Shown piece after piece: positions 1-24,821 of a stretch of DNA of 64,000 bases (within the stretch, counting starts at the first letter, position 1; each line of letters opens with the position of its first letter). This DNA comes from Volvox africanus (lineage: Eukaryota > Chlorophyta > Chlorophyceae > Chlamydomonadales > Volvocaceae), in NCBI GenBank assembly GCA_030268105.1, contig BSDZ01000023.1, positions 1,674,001 to 1,738,000 of the forward strand, written 5' to 3'. Made by a program: the position numbers and the translations under genes. The notes under the pieces were generated by a model. The model was given only the letters and a program-made list of their open reading frames with translations. It was not told the DNA's origin and did no database searches.

Positions 1-12692
<12,692 letters not shown>

Positions 12693-13260
12693 ACACAGTC
12701 GAAAGCCCTTATTGCTTACACTTCATATTTATCGGTAGAATAAAGAGACTATGATCAATATTACGTTACGAAAACAATATATACATTTGGACGCATATTT
12801 GGGCTAGGCAAAAGGCCGTAGAGGACAATCTCTGTCCCTTAATGAGCTTTGTGCACAATAAATCAAGTAACGTATTATCATTGCGACTTATTTTCGACAC
12901 ATGGCTAATGACCTGTCTTGCGCATCGCAGCATTCCGATCCATGCTTTGGATCCGCCATGGTTCGGTGGTTGTCCTTACAGAACTTTACGTAAAAGAGTT
13001 GTTGTCTGTTACCAGTGCATCATGCTCATCTTACTTATCGAATTTTATTGCAACCAGCCTTCCTAAGTTATCTTTCTGTTAGGCCGCAGCAACGAAATGG
13101 GTCGGGGTCATCATGTATTTCAAATCATCCAGATGCCATCAACGTGACGAATTGATGCAAAAAATTATAACATCATCATTTGCCGGTGAGGCTACTTGAA
13201 ACGCTCGCCGCAGACCAGCCTGAGTGGTTGTCCTTCCCTCTTGTGGCCTCGGCGACGTGC
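12693..13260. other. Intergenic region between two divergent genes
   Basis: This stretch separates the start codon of the minus-strand helicase (12692) from the first in-frame ATG candidates of the plus-strand GTPase gene (13261 and later). It is AT-richer than the flanking exons and contains no convincing coding frame. By position it should hold both promoters (a shared divergent promoter), but I see no motif definite enough to annotate. Confidence 0.45.
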
Positions 13261-16200
13261 ATGTGGATCCGGATTGGAAGAATTCATCGGAACATTGCGA
13301 TAGTCATGAGGGCGCGCTCATGCGGTGCAGCCCACTCGACCGTACGGCTGCCGTCCGGCACCCGCCTCGGGGGAAATATGGCCCTTCGGCCTCCATTACA
13401 GTTTGTGAGCTCCTGGTCTCATGGATACACTTCTGCCATCCCGGGTGTATGCGGCTCCCTCACTACACCAGCCGCAACGTATGAAGGGGCCTTCCTTTGT
13501 CCTTCACCAGTTAATTCGAACCGCAGCACCTGGTCGGCTGCTGCCGCATCAGGCAGCCCTAACGACGCCCCATCATCTAACTTGATCAACGAGTTTAGTG
13601 CCACGTCATCAAATACAGCCGGTAGCTCTACAGCAGCTTCTACTGTGGCACAAACCTCAGTGCTGGCTCTCCGCTTCCGTGCCGGCCGCCGCCGGATGAC
13701 GGCTCTAGAGCGCGCCGCCGCAGCCGCGCATGATGCCTTGGCGGCGGCTCGCCCTGCAGCTTCTGCAAGTCCCGCACGGCCGCCTCGGTCTGCCACCATT
13801 ACCGCGGCTATGCCGCCTCGTTTCGATAGATCACAGCCTGCTGAATTACCCAGGAGCGCCGGTCGGTTGGCGAATGATACAGGTACATTGGCAATGGAAG
13901 AGGAGAACGCAGAGGAGCAGCAGCAGGCTGAGGAGCAGCGGCGCCGGTTTGTAGGTGCGTGCGTGCGTGCGCATGTGTGTTTGGGTGCGCGCTTGTGTGG
14001 GGTTGTGGCTGTCGTGTGGGGTTGTGGCTGGGAGTCGCTCTGGATGGGAATCCACCCTGCTGGTGCCACCTACTCTCCCGCCATTGTTTTACGAAGGCCG
14101 ACCTTCTGTTGCATAGCTAAAATATCCACGCGAAAGAGAATGCATGAAAAAAACGTGCAAGTTAGGTACTGGAAGTGTTGCGACAAGTGCAGTTATTCAA
14201 CCTGACGAGCGATCTACCGGCTGCACCTCCGGCGCCTAATCTTCTTGAGGCCCCCTGCCTCCTGCTGCGATTTGTACGGCGCTGTCACTCTCTGGCTTCC
14301 TGGCGGAATGGCCATGAAGGCCCTGGCGCGGACAGACGGGGCATGCGGCCATTGTGGGTGCGTCGGAAACCCGGAGACGATGAGGCCCGGCATGCCTCCT
14401 TCGGTCGGGTATTGAGCCCATGCTCACGCCCGTCACCCCTTCGGTTCCCTGCCGCTTTCTCTGCTCTCACTCGAATCCCCATCTTCCCCTGCATCCTCCA
14501 AATGGCGCACGTTCGTGTTCGATATTCCTTATCCTCGTACGTTTTCTTACCTCGTGCTTGGCTCAAATTGCGGACAGCTCTTTGGCGAAAGGCGGTGAAA
14601 GTATTTCGGGTGCGCGAGACTTCGATTCTTCCTCGCTATTGTTTGTTAACCCTCCGACGGCGTTCCTGTGCCCCGCGTCCTCAGGCCACCTGCAGGGTGT
14701 CCCCCATGTGATACTTTCCCAGGAGCACTTGCAGAGCGCAAGGAAGCGAGCCAGCCGGGTGACGCCCTCCGCAGGTATGACTGGCATGTCGCTGTCTGGC
14801 AGGGAGGACGTATACAGGGCACACTGCACCACCTAACCATCGCATCTTTGGGTTTTCGTGATTTACGTTTGAGGAACAATTTCATGGTACTGAGATGCCG
14901 CGCTAAGGTTGAGGCTCGCAGACACCTTCCTCAACTTCGTTGTTTGCCCTTCCATTCCTCCCTACTTAACGTTTTCTTTGCCTTCCTCTCGCCCTCCTTT
15001 TCTCCCCCGTGTGCCCTCACTTCCCCCTTTCTCCCCCACCTCCCGGGTGCCCCGAGAATTGCCAGGCATCAAGAATGAGGCGGAGAAGGCTCGCAGCCGC
15101 GCCGCCCGGCGCTTGGATGTGTTGATGAAGGAGCTGTCCGTGCCGTTGGGTCGCTACCTTTCGGGCTTTCCCCAGCCGGAAAGGCTTCACCCCTTCGAGG
15201 CGGCGCTGCTGGCGCTAACGGTGGGGGAGGCGACCTACCGGACAGCTCTGCAACGAGTGGACAAGCTGCGGAAAGCGGTGCAGGTTAGCGGTAGGGATGC
15301 AGGAAGGATATGGGGAGATAGGAAGATGTGTGCATCTGAATGATGTGCAAGCTCGAAAGGTCCAGATGAGCAAATATCGGAGACAAGCTCCTTTGGAATG
15401 GAAGGAAGAACGGGAGAGCGGTGTAAGCGCCACCAACACCACTGCCATGGCCATCAACACCACCGCCACTACCGCCACCAGTGGCACAACCTACACCACT
15501 AAAGGAAATCCCACCGGTAAAAGGCGGATTGCGTTTGGTGACGTGCCAAGATGAGTTTGATGGCACAAGTCATCCACCAGGAGGCGGGGGCCCGCAGGAG
15601 GAAGGGTGACCGCCCGAAGATTGGGTTGACTCGGCGTAGCCATGGAGGGATGAGCAAAAGGGCGCATGCCACATTCCGCATGCTACATGCCACACGTTAA
15701 ATAATATTTATGTTTTGGGTTATTGTAGCTGGATCTCCAATGGCGTGTAGCACGAATTGGATTTCGCAGTTCAGAAAGCGAAACTTCGTTGCGCGCACTG
15801 TGGCGCGTCACGGACTTGTGTTCATCTGGCGCTGCTGCGGCCGCGCTTCCTTAAGGTGTCACCGGTCCTGTTGCTGCAGGAGGTGGGCAAGGGTGCTGCC
15901 AGCAAGGCCGCCAACGCGCCCAACAAAGCAGCTGCCACGGCGCTGTCTGAGGAAGGAGCGGAGGCCATCGAGGCAGTCTTCACTGCGGGGGCACGGTGAG
16001 GTGGCAACGGGAGAACCGTAGGATACCGGGGCACGCTGCGCTGCAAGGCGCGGAAGTCCGGAAGTTCAATATGAAACACGTTGGGGCTAGGAACGCAAAT
16101 CATGAAAATATGGGGTTGGGATTGTGACTGTGGCTGTGGTTGGGCCCATAGTGGGAGTGGTATTGGACTACTCCCACTATGGTTAGAAAGGATAGGTTCT

Positions 16201-19200
16201 GGCGACCTTCCTGTGTGCACCCAGTCCCCTCCATCAGCCCTCCACAACGCATGATCCTTGGCCGATCTTGTATTTGCGAATCCGTGTATCCGTGTGTCCC
16301 CTGACGCCTGTTTTCCTCCTGTGCTTGCGACCAGATTACATCTCGTTTCCCCTTATCTGTTCGTTATGCCCGCCAGACACATAGACGCGCTCAAAGAGAT
16401 TGCTAAAAAGCTGAGATCGTTGCCCTCCCTAGACACATCGTTGCCTACCTTGGCGTTAGTGGGGGCTCCCAACGTTGGCAAGAGCAGTCTCGTCAACATT
16501 CTGTCCAGCGGCACCCCCGAGGTGCGGAAAGTAGCCGGCGACTGGGCTTGGGACTGGGCTTGGGGCTGGGCTTTGGAGTGGGCTTGGGACGAGGACGAAG
16601 GTGTCAGGTGTAACAGACGGGTGTAAGGGGTGTTTTTGCCCGTGTATGTGTCAGGTGCGTTGCGCGATACACAACGGACCCAGACACGAGAGGCCCAGGG
16701 GTGATTTCATCTATAGGGTGGAAGAGTGTAGGGTGAAATGGTGGGTGGGGAATGTGCTTCCGTCTGGGCCGTGTCGTGATGCCGTGGTGTTGTTCCTTTG
16801 GGCCAAGCTGTACAGAATTTGCGGGTTAATATTACGGTGCCTACATGGCGGTGCGTGTTTTGGGGGGGGCAGCAGCCCTAGAGCAATCGGAGGGGACAAG
16901 CGAAAACGAGGGGTCCGGGCGCTTTAGCTAACAAAGACGCGACGTGCAAAGACGTGACGCAATCTTTACCACCACCACCCCCCAACCCCCGATTGTCTCT
17001 CTCTTCTCTCACTTTCCTCTGTTTTTTTCACATACACCCAGTGCCTTCTCTTTCCCCGCTTGCTGCCGGAGGGGTCCCTTCCCTTCCTTGGTGCCCTCTT
17101 CGTCATCCTTGGGCCCTCCGTAACGCTCTCTTCCGCCTCCCGCGGTCCTTGATCCCCTCTCCCCTTCTTGCCCAGGTGTGCAACTACCCCTTTACCACCC
17201 GCTCCATAAAAATGGGTCACTTCTATCTGGACTCTCAAAAACACCAGGTGCGGTGCGGTCCGGCTACGTCCGGGTGGGTTATGCATGTATGCAACCGGTA
17301 TAGCGTACTCGAGTGATGCACCAAATCCAGCAGCTCTTGAGCTTGTTCGCTAACGCACTGTTGTCTCCGTGCATAGTGGCCCGCCTTGACGTTGAGTGGT
17401 TTTGAAGGCAACACACGTATGTAGTTTTGTGTAAGTTGTGCTTTGAGCAGCCGTTTTTTGTTTTGGTTGTCGATTTCCACCCGATTAGCATGGGATGAAT
17501 CCGGGGATGGGGGTGTCCCGCAGGCAGTATTTTGAACATCGAGTCGGCAAAGCACACCTACCCCGCCCTGTAGGTGACGGACACGCCCGGGTTGCTGCGG
17601 CGGCCCGATGTCCAGCGCAATCGGATGGAGCAACTCACTCTGGCGGCTCTGGGGTGTCTGGACACTGCGATACTGTTTGTGATAGACCTCACGGAGGAAT
17701 GCGGGACCAGCGTGGCGGACCAGTGGGCGATTCGAGGGTAGGCACACACGGCATAAACGGGTTCATGAACTGGAAAGGGGGGAGGCCCCCCGCCCCCCTT
17801 GAGACTGGGGGGCCCCTGTCACAGAAACTCGGGGGTGGGGCAATGGACCGGACGAGGACGAGGCGGGGAATGGGAGCCGTCGTGGTACCCATTGTGACGG
17901 CAGGTTCGGGGAGGTAAGAGGCGGATGGGCGCGCTGTGGAGGTGGCCAAACCCAGCCAGCAGGAGCACCACTGGCGTCATTGCCGTCACCGCCGCCACTG
18001 TTATCACCGCTATCACTGCCATCACTGCCATCACTACGACTTCTCTTCACTTCTCTTTTAGGTTTCCGCGCTCCCCACCATGCTGTGCTTGGGACGCTAT
18101 TAATGGTGGTTAATGGTTATCGTGCTTATTTGTTGCGGAAATCCCCAATGCATGGCTATTACATACATGATAAAATGATAAATAAGGTATATATATATAT
18201 GTATATATATATATATTATGAACATAACCTTATGTAATATACTTGCACTACGATTATGTAACATAAAAGTCAGTGCGGCTAGCTGCAGCGGCTAAATGAC
18301 AATACAGTTAACGTACGTGGGTGGACCAAACCCTGCTCATGTGCCCATCTGCTTTCCTCTTCCCATTTAGTAAACACCATGCAGTTTTGCACGTTCATCC
18401 TCTTCCCCCCCCCCCTCACGTGACTCCTCTGACTTCGTTGCTGAAAGGGAGGTCCGATCGCGCTTTCCCAACCGGCCCTGGCTAGACGTGCTGTCCAAGG
18501 GAGATATGCTGCAGGTAAGGGTACGTCCATGCGACCCCGTGCCCTGGACCTGGACCTTTCCGTAGTGGCCTGAGCATGAGTCCTTGCAGGGGCTTACGCA
18601 TCATCGCGGCGGGAGCACTATTCCACGAGAGCCTAACCCATAGGAAAGTGAACGGGGGGGTTTCCCCCTTCGGAGGGCGTGTGTGTGTGTGTGTGTGTGT
18701 GTGAACGCGACTGTAGCTGAAGTCTCGCAGTCTGCTCAGGCAAACCCTAGTCGGACAGTGTTGCCTGTCCGCGTATCAATGCAGGTGCAAGCCTTCCAAA
18801 TGCAGTGTTTCGTCATTTTTTGCCGAAGAGCGTGACTTGTGCAATCCGCAGGACACCTTGTCCGCAGCAGACACGCTGATGCGGCAACGGGCGGCGGCAG
18901 CGGTGGATGTATGCTCAGGGAGCACTGGTGGCGGCGGCTCTGGATACGCAGCTCTGACAGCAACAGATGCGTTTTTAGCTGAAGCAACTAAATGTGCGGG
19001 GGTAGGAGGGGAAGTGGAGAGGGCAAAGGCGGGGTTGAGGGTTCAGTTTGACTCAGGGCGAGAAGTGAAGGGAAGCGGGCACGTTCAGTTGGCAGAGACG
19101 GATACAGCGGTCGGTACAGCGGAGGAGGAAATTGTGTCAGCTGTGGAGGCGGCTGCCCGGCTGCCGACTGCCATCCGCATCTCGTCCCTGACGCATGATG

Positions 19201-19406
19201 GCATCCCGCAGCTGCAGCTTGCGATCATCCAGATGCTGCGCGCTCAGGCGCAGGCCCAAAGGGCTCAACACCAGCACCAAAGCCAGCAGCAGCATCAAGA
19301 GCAGTGGAAACAGCAAGATCGGCATCAGTCGCTGCTGGGTAGTCAGGTCCAGCCGGAGGTACAGGCAGCTGGGAATCCCCCCGTCGTGACCTTCTTTACG
19401 TTATAG
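13261..19406 (+). CDS. NOG1-like P-loop GTPase, nine exons
   Basis: GTPase of the Obg/NOG1-related group; relatives act in ribosome assembly. Exons: up to 13954, then 14685-14774, 15066-15283, 15880-15995, 16377-16521, 17176-17247, 17574-17737, 18448-18514 and 18852-19406. All phases agree. The N-terminal helical region shows ARRLDVLMKELSVPLGRYL, ERLHPF and YRTALQRVDKLRKAV. G motifs: GAPNVGKSS (G1), NYPFTTR (switch region), DTPGLLRRPD (G3), LSKGD in place of NKxD (G4) and RISSL (G5). CGTSVADQW after the DLTEEC turn is typical of the NOG1 branch. The C-terminus is Gln/His-rich. The start is uncertain (in-frame ATGs at 13261, 13306 and 13378). The Arg/Ser/Ala-rich leader could be an organelle transit peptide, so a chloroplast or mitochondrial member is possible. 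TAG stop at 19404-19406. Confidence 0.85.
16541..16600 (+). repeat. Imperfect GGGCTTGGGACT minisatellite in a GTPase-gene intron
   Basis: A short array of degenerate units built on gggcttgggact begins about 20 nt after the GTGCGG donor of the exon ending at 16521. It is intronic in my gene model. The G-rich coding strand could form quadruplex structure near the 5' splice site; this is inference only. Confidence 0.6.
18186..18218. repeat. TA-dinucleotide microsatellite
   Basis: A run of alternating TA, interrupted once by a G, lies in the intron between the GTPase exons ending at 17737 and starting at 18448. Confidence 0.8.
18679..18703. repeat. GT-dinucleotide microsatellite
   Basis: About twelve uninterrupted GT units in the last intron of the GTPase gene (18515-18851). 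Confidence 0.85.
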
Positions 19407-22400
19407 CCAAGGTGGCGTATTTGTAGGGCCTTTGCCGATTTCTGCGAGTACGGCCTGACTTTCTTACATTATTGGGAGGACGTGGCAGGAAGGAGATGCT
19501 ATGTGTTGCGCCACTGGGAAGACGCTGGACGGCAGGCAGACGGCATTCGGGACCATTATTGTCAAACCAGCGCGGGATCTTTGTCCCATCATTTAACCGT
19601 AAATGCCATGCGCGCTTGGGTTCGTTTGGGAACATAAAGGAAAACGGCCACTCAGAATGTCACAACTTCTGCGATGACCTGGTTCTGGCCTTGGTTGCCT
19701 CAAACTTAACTCTTACCCAATCACCTGCCCTCATGGGTCCAACCCCTCATCTGCCCGCACGTTTGGAATTTTGGTTGCCGCGGGCACGGTTCTGCCCGCG
19801 TTTTTCAAATTACCTAGGACAAAACTCAGGTGACGTTCAGGGGTGAAATTGGGCGAATTATTTACAATTTTGTTTCTGTCATATATGATGCAGCCTATCA
19901 AGCTTTATCGCTTTGCCGAATTTTTGGCAGATCTAATAGAGGTTCATAAAGAATAACAACCAAAGGGCACATGATCTGGGTCCATTACTGGGCCAGTCCT
20001 GGTATTGGAACCAATGCTGCAATGAAAAGTGGTAAAGGCCGAAGGTGTTAAGCTGCAAGTTTGCATGGAAGCAATTACAACAGAATTGGACTGATAATGG
20101 TTGCCCATTTCTTGTGGCATACCAAACGACAAGTTTGCCGTAGCGGAGATGTTTCTTGGCGGGTTGGCGCCTTTGCTGATGCTCCATCGCTATACCCCAA
20201 ATTCATTGGACGCTGGGAAATTCCTTCATATCACATAGATCCGATGCATTTTCAAAGTCATGGGCTCGGTGTGATGTATACAAAAACGCGAATAACTACT
20301 GTATGAAGTCCAGATTAGAGTACGATAATGTCCATTATCTGCACTGCATTGGAACATAGGTTAACATGGGCAGACATTTCACTATTTTATATCAGTACGC
20401 AGGTATGCAATTACTGCAGTCGCGCGCACTTTGCGCCAGATGCATCGTACCGGGCAGTCGTGTGTAAGGTCGTAAACAGCACATTGCTGTTACTTAAGCC
20501 GCTATCAGTATAACCAAATGTAATGAATAACCGTGCGCCCTCTGTTCATGTGGCTCGGGTATTTGGCTTCCTTTCGCACCACCTGCATGTTGCTACCGTA
20601 CGGAACCTTAGTCCGAGGCGGCGTACCTTGGTTTTCATTTTTCACATCCCTTCGTGCGGCCAAGGTGGAGGAGAAAACGAAGTCTTACGCGGCCTCAGGG
20701 TCGTGCAATGTAGAGCCAAAAGTGCGTCACGCCCCCTCAACCGCTGCATGCCAAACCTTCCTTAGCGCCCCGCTACCTACCGCCCATGCATCCACACCCC
20801 TTTTAATTTAAGTTGACTTCTCTAACGTTTACTAGAATGGCAGAGAAGTCGGTTTCTGGCTACGAGTGGAATTAGTTGCAATCGCGGCTATCTCGCCATC
20901 TGTTATTGTTGCATTACCTAGAGCTTTGCCCCTTATGAGAGGGGCCATCTTCCCTTGTTTTAAGTTCTGGCGTGCTGTGGCTGCGGCAAAGGGTGCCGGC
21001 TAAGAACTAGATGCAACAACCGGCGATGGGCCCAGAGTCAAAAAGTTTGCTCACGAATGTCGCCTTGGCAGCAGTTTCCAGTTTGCCTGTGACTGGAGGA
21101 GCTAGAAACCAGGACCTCAACATCTATGCCTCGTACGGATCCGAACCTGTTGTGGATAGGAGCGGCTGATGCCGATAGTCACCAGTAAAGGTAGGAGGTG
21201 AACGGCAAAGCGAAGCGGGTGATGGAGGAAAGCCTCTGGATCGGCAACAAGAGAGCGTTACGCCAAAGGTATGTTGAAAGCCTTACATAACCTAGCCTGA
21301 ACAATTTAACGTGTGATTTGGAAACCGCAGGCACGGCCATCTTGACTGCCACATTCTGCAATTCCTCTACCATCCTATGCTGCAATAGAATGATGTCGTG
21401 GCAGATATAATCCACCCCGCATGGGGACGCGGCGAAGTAACCCCCCTAGCATCCGAACTTGCAGCCCCGCCAAAAATGCCGTCAACTTGCACGAAACCAA
21501 ACACGCTGGGCAGGTGCATCAACTGTGTCTGGCCGCCTGTGTCTGGCCGCCTTAACATGGAAGATGCGTGCTTTTCTTGCCACTGGACAGCAAGGACTTT
21601 GCGGTAGTCACGTCATGCACCTATTCGCATCTCCAATACATTTCATCATCAGCCGCATATTACGCTTAGCAATTGTGAAGCCCTTCGTTCGTCCTCCAAA
21701 AGTAACGTAAACCCTCGCCATCGGGTTAAAGACGCAAAGAAAATCAATACAGAGCATGCCGCTGGATATCACAGAGCACCCAGGTTACTGATCTGGGCGA
21801 AATCTGCTACCAGGGCAGGAAGTTGAGTGCGGTCCACGTGGCGAGCAGCATGGCCAAGAACGATACATAAATACTAAAACCAGGACTAAGCTTAATATCC
21901 CTTTCAACGCCATGGAATGCAAGATGTCATGCTGGAAAGGAACAGGGAAAGCGGTGGTGGCTCCTGATCGGGTAACCGAATCACACGCCGTGGACAAAGG
22001 AGTACCGACGTGAAGTTACTAGAGTGCAGTTCTCGCTTAGTCATTACACTTACGTTTACTTGTGGACGGACTTTGGAAGCACTACTGCTGGACAGGTAAC
22101 ACGCCAACCCCTCATCCACACCAACGCGCACGAACACACAAGTGCGCATGAAACACAATCCCTTCAAATGTACCATGCCATATATGAAACATATGCGTGT
22201 ACAAAGGTAAACGTACCCGCACAGGCGCGATTAAACAAGTCCTTCAAGGACGTTTCCATATGCCTTCCAAGCCAATTGTGTAGTGCGGGGTTCCCTTGGG
22301 GAAGGCACACTCCCTCTAATGCATGGTGAGGTGCATAAGGGAGCTTATGTTAGTTCAGGGGGCAAGTGCAATCGAACGCACCCGGTTTGGGCGCGATCTA

Positions 22401-24600
22401 CAGGCCCCCCCCTCCCGCCCTAGCATCCCTGGACTCAACACGGAGCACGCTCTCAGCGTTTGTCACACTGAATGACATTCACACTAAGCAAGGCCTTCAT
22501 CTAAAAGGCATTGCCAGCTTTACAGCTAACTCACTCGCGACACTCGTCCTGTGATCCTACAGCGATCCTATCAGATGGGCGGAAAGGACATGCCACCGGG
22601 CACAGCAGCGATGTAGCAACGGGCAATTTCGGACTGTGCAGCGAGGAATGCGCGCACCACCACAGTACCGACCAGCACCCTTTCGCACAGTACAGCGAAT
22701 CCCGTCCGTGCGCTCCGATATCCGCGCACTGTTGGCACTAACTACAGCCCTGTAAACAATACACGACGCGCTCAAATCTTACCTCCCAAGTGGTACATAC
22801 CATTCAGCTCCCACCACTCAGGAGGGCCGCCAGACTTCCCACGAGCACGGTGGGGATGGTCGCCATTGTAGGCGCAACCGTTACGATCTAGGCGCTATCA
22901 GCCACGTGTTCAACACGGAAACCGTTATACGGTGTGTATGCCCTTTTCCATGTATGCTACGGAAAGTCAACAACAGGTAGAAGGCCGTGTTCCAACCACA
23001 GTTATACAGTCGTCATCCCTCGAGTGGGACATCCGAGCTGGAATCATGCAACATGCATGTTGTCAAAGAGGTAATTCTGTAAAAATCAAGGTTCCCACAT
23101 CTCAAATCTAGCAGAGGACATGGAATGCATCAGGAAAACAACGGACAAGACCTAGAGTCGGTGCCCGTCGGCGGCAGAAGCTGCTTCGACGCCTGTGAAA
23201 GCGACGGCACACTTAGGCCGACTTGTGAACTTGTCCTGAAAGGTGAACCCGACCTCTTGCATGTATATTTCTTGCTCTCCAACATCAAAACACCTTTCCA
23301 TCAACTCTTGCACATCCAGATCCAGGATAACAAAATCCAAACCCTTGAGGCATTATGCAACCGTGCAAAACAAACAGCACCGGCACATCAAGCTACTCCA
23401 GCGGAAACCATCCAAGTAATCAGTACACAAAGTGCTCCGGTGTCCGGCGTCCATACATTTGAGCGACTGTCCGCTTTCGAGCCTTTAAATATCTCCCCAA
23501 CGTACACTAAGACAGCACACAATCTGCACTAACGCTATACGGTGCAGTATAGCATGTATCAAACAATGAAGCAACGCGTGGAATCCGTGTTGTAATGGAA
23601 GACGTACGTTATGAGGTACAGCATAACGCAAGTGATATTAACTGATAACATGACATCAAGCACCAACGCGATGTACCAAGAACGTATACACCTGTTGAGT
23701 CCCCAAACCGCTGTTGGGACTGATGACAGAGACGCAAGATCAACAGCAACCGATACTCCTGCGGTTCCGGGCTTAACAGCCAGGGCATAGCTGCTGCCGC
23801 TGAATGTGCTAATCGAACACGGCCGCTCAGGGTCGCACCCACCCAATCTGCAACCGAACCCACCAAGGAAAACTCAGCCGCTCCTCCACCATAAAACACC
23901 CAAGGGCGGCATATTCGTACGGAAGTGTTGCACCGATACTGGTAATTGCAAAATTGTTTCCTAGACGACCGCGACCTAACGCATTATCCGAAGATTCTGC
24001 CAGTTGTAAAACCATCCGGCTATAGTGCCGCACCTTTCCTAATCCGCATGTCCAGAGCGCAGAAGGAATGGGAGTAACCTTTTAGGATCCCTGAATTCAA
24101 ACACGGACCTTGGGAAACCGAAAGTGCACGCCAAAGCAGAAGAAAGGCCCTATTATACTCACTAGCCCAATATCATCGTATAACACATCGCATGGACGCG
24201 TTCCGGAACCCCATATCCGTGCAGCCCATTGACTCAAATCGCAGTTTTTAATTTTGCCGTTCAACGCTCGCAAAACCTGCATCCACCACGCGTGAAGCAC
24301 TAAAGACCCCGCACAGCAGCGCACAAAGAGTTCCATCGAACAAGCTCCAAATACATGCCGAAGTCCAGGGCAGGGCCAGAAGGCCCCGGCGGGCTGCATA
24401 GACGGTTGTCAATCTCTGCAACCTCTTTATTAAAACTTTGCAATTCGTGGGCGAGTGGGAGCACATCTGCACGGCAACCGTGCGTCTGCCGACGGCTTAT
24501 ATAACCCCTGACGATCATTTCATGCGCCACCCTGCACTAAGTCGGTAGCCACTTCCAACATCACACCACAAATCATGTTCGGACAAGACATTGTACCCGT
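19407..24600. other. Gene-poor interval with unassigned coding-like pieces
   Basis: No known family is recognisable over these 5.2 kb. Several minus-strand stretches look more protein-like than random, for example 24300-24530 (RADVLPLAHELQSFNKEVAE), 23830-24030 (RMVLQLAESSDNALGRG) and 23150-23340 (VILDLDVQELMERCFDVGEQ), but each is interrupted by stops and I cannot join them. On the plus strand an ATG-initiated 135-codon frame covers 23125-23532, opposite one of these pieces. A decayed transposon or a fast-evolving gene are both possible. Confidence 0.35.
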
Positions 24601-24635
24601 GCACCCCAAACTCTCTTTGCCATATCGCCGCTGTT

Positions 24636-24644
24636 GGCTGTTAC
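24636..24644 (-). terminator. Candidate TGTAA polyadenylation signal of the VARL gene
   Basis: On the minus strand the pentamer TGTAA occurs about 180 nt after the VARL stop codon. TGTAA is the usual polyadenylation signal in Chlamydomonas and Volvox. Pentamers occur by chance, so position is the only support. Confidence 0.35.
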
Positions 24645-24821
24645 ATGTGGGCATCACAGACGAGAACGTTGCCCGCAGTGCCAAGCGCTCCTACTGACCC
24701 ATGGGCCAGGAAATTCAAGTACTAAACCTGCAGTTGAAGAGGATCTACACGGTAGCTACAAAGCGCTACCGACCGTTGGTAGAGCGAAGGCTTGCAGGCG
24801 CCCGGATTGCTTTGCGCCCGG

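Noticed and set aside
13419..14069. 216-codon minus-strand ORF
   Set aside because: Antisense to the first exon of the GTPase gene; GC-rich coding sequence commonly leaves the opposite strand open. No family resemblance.
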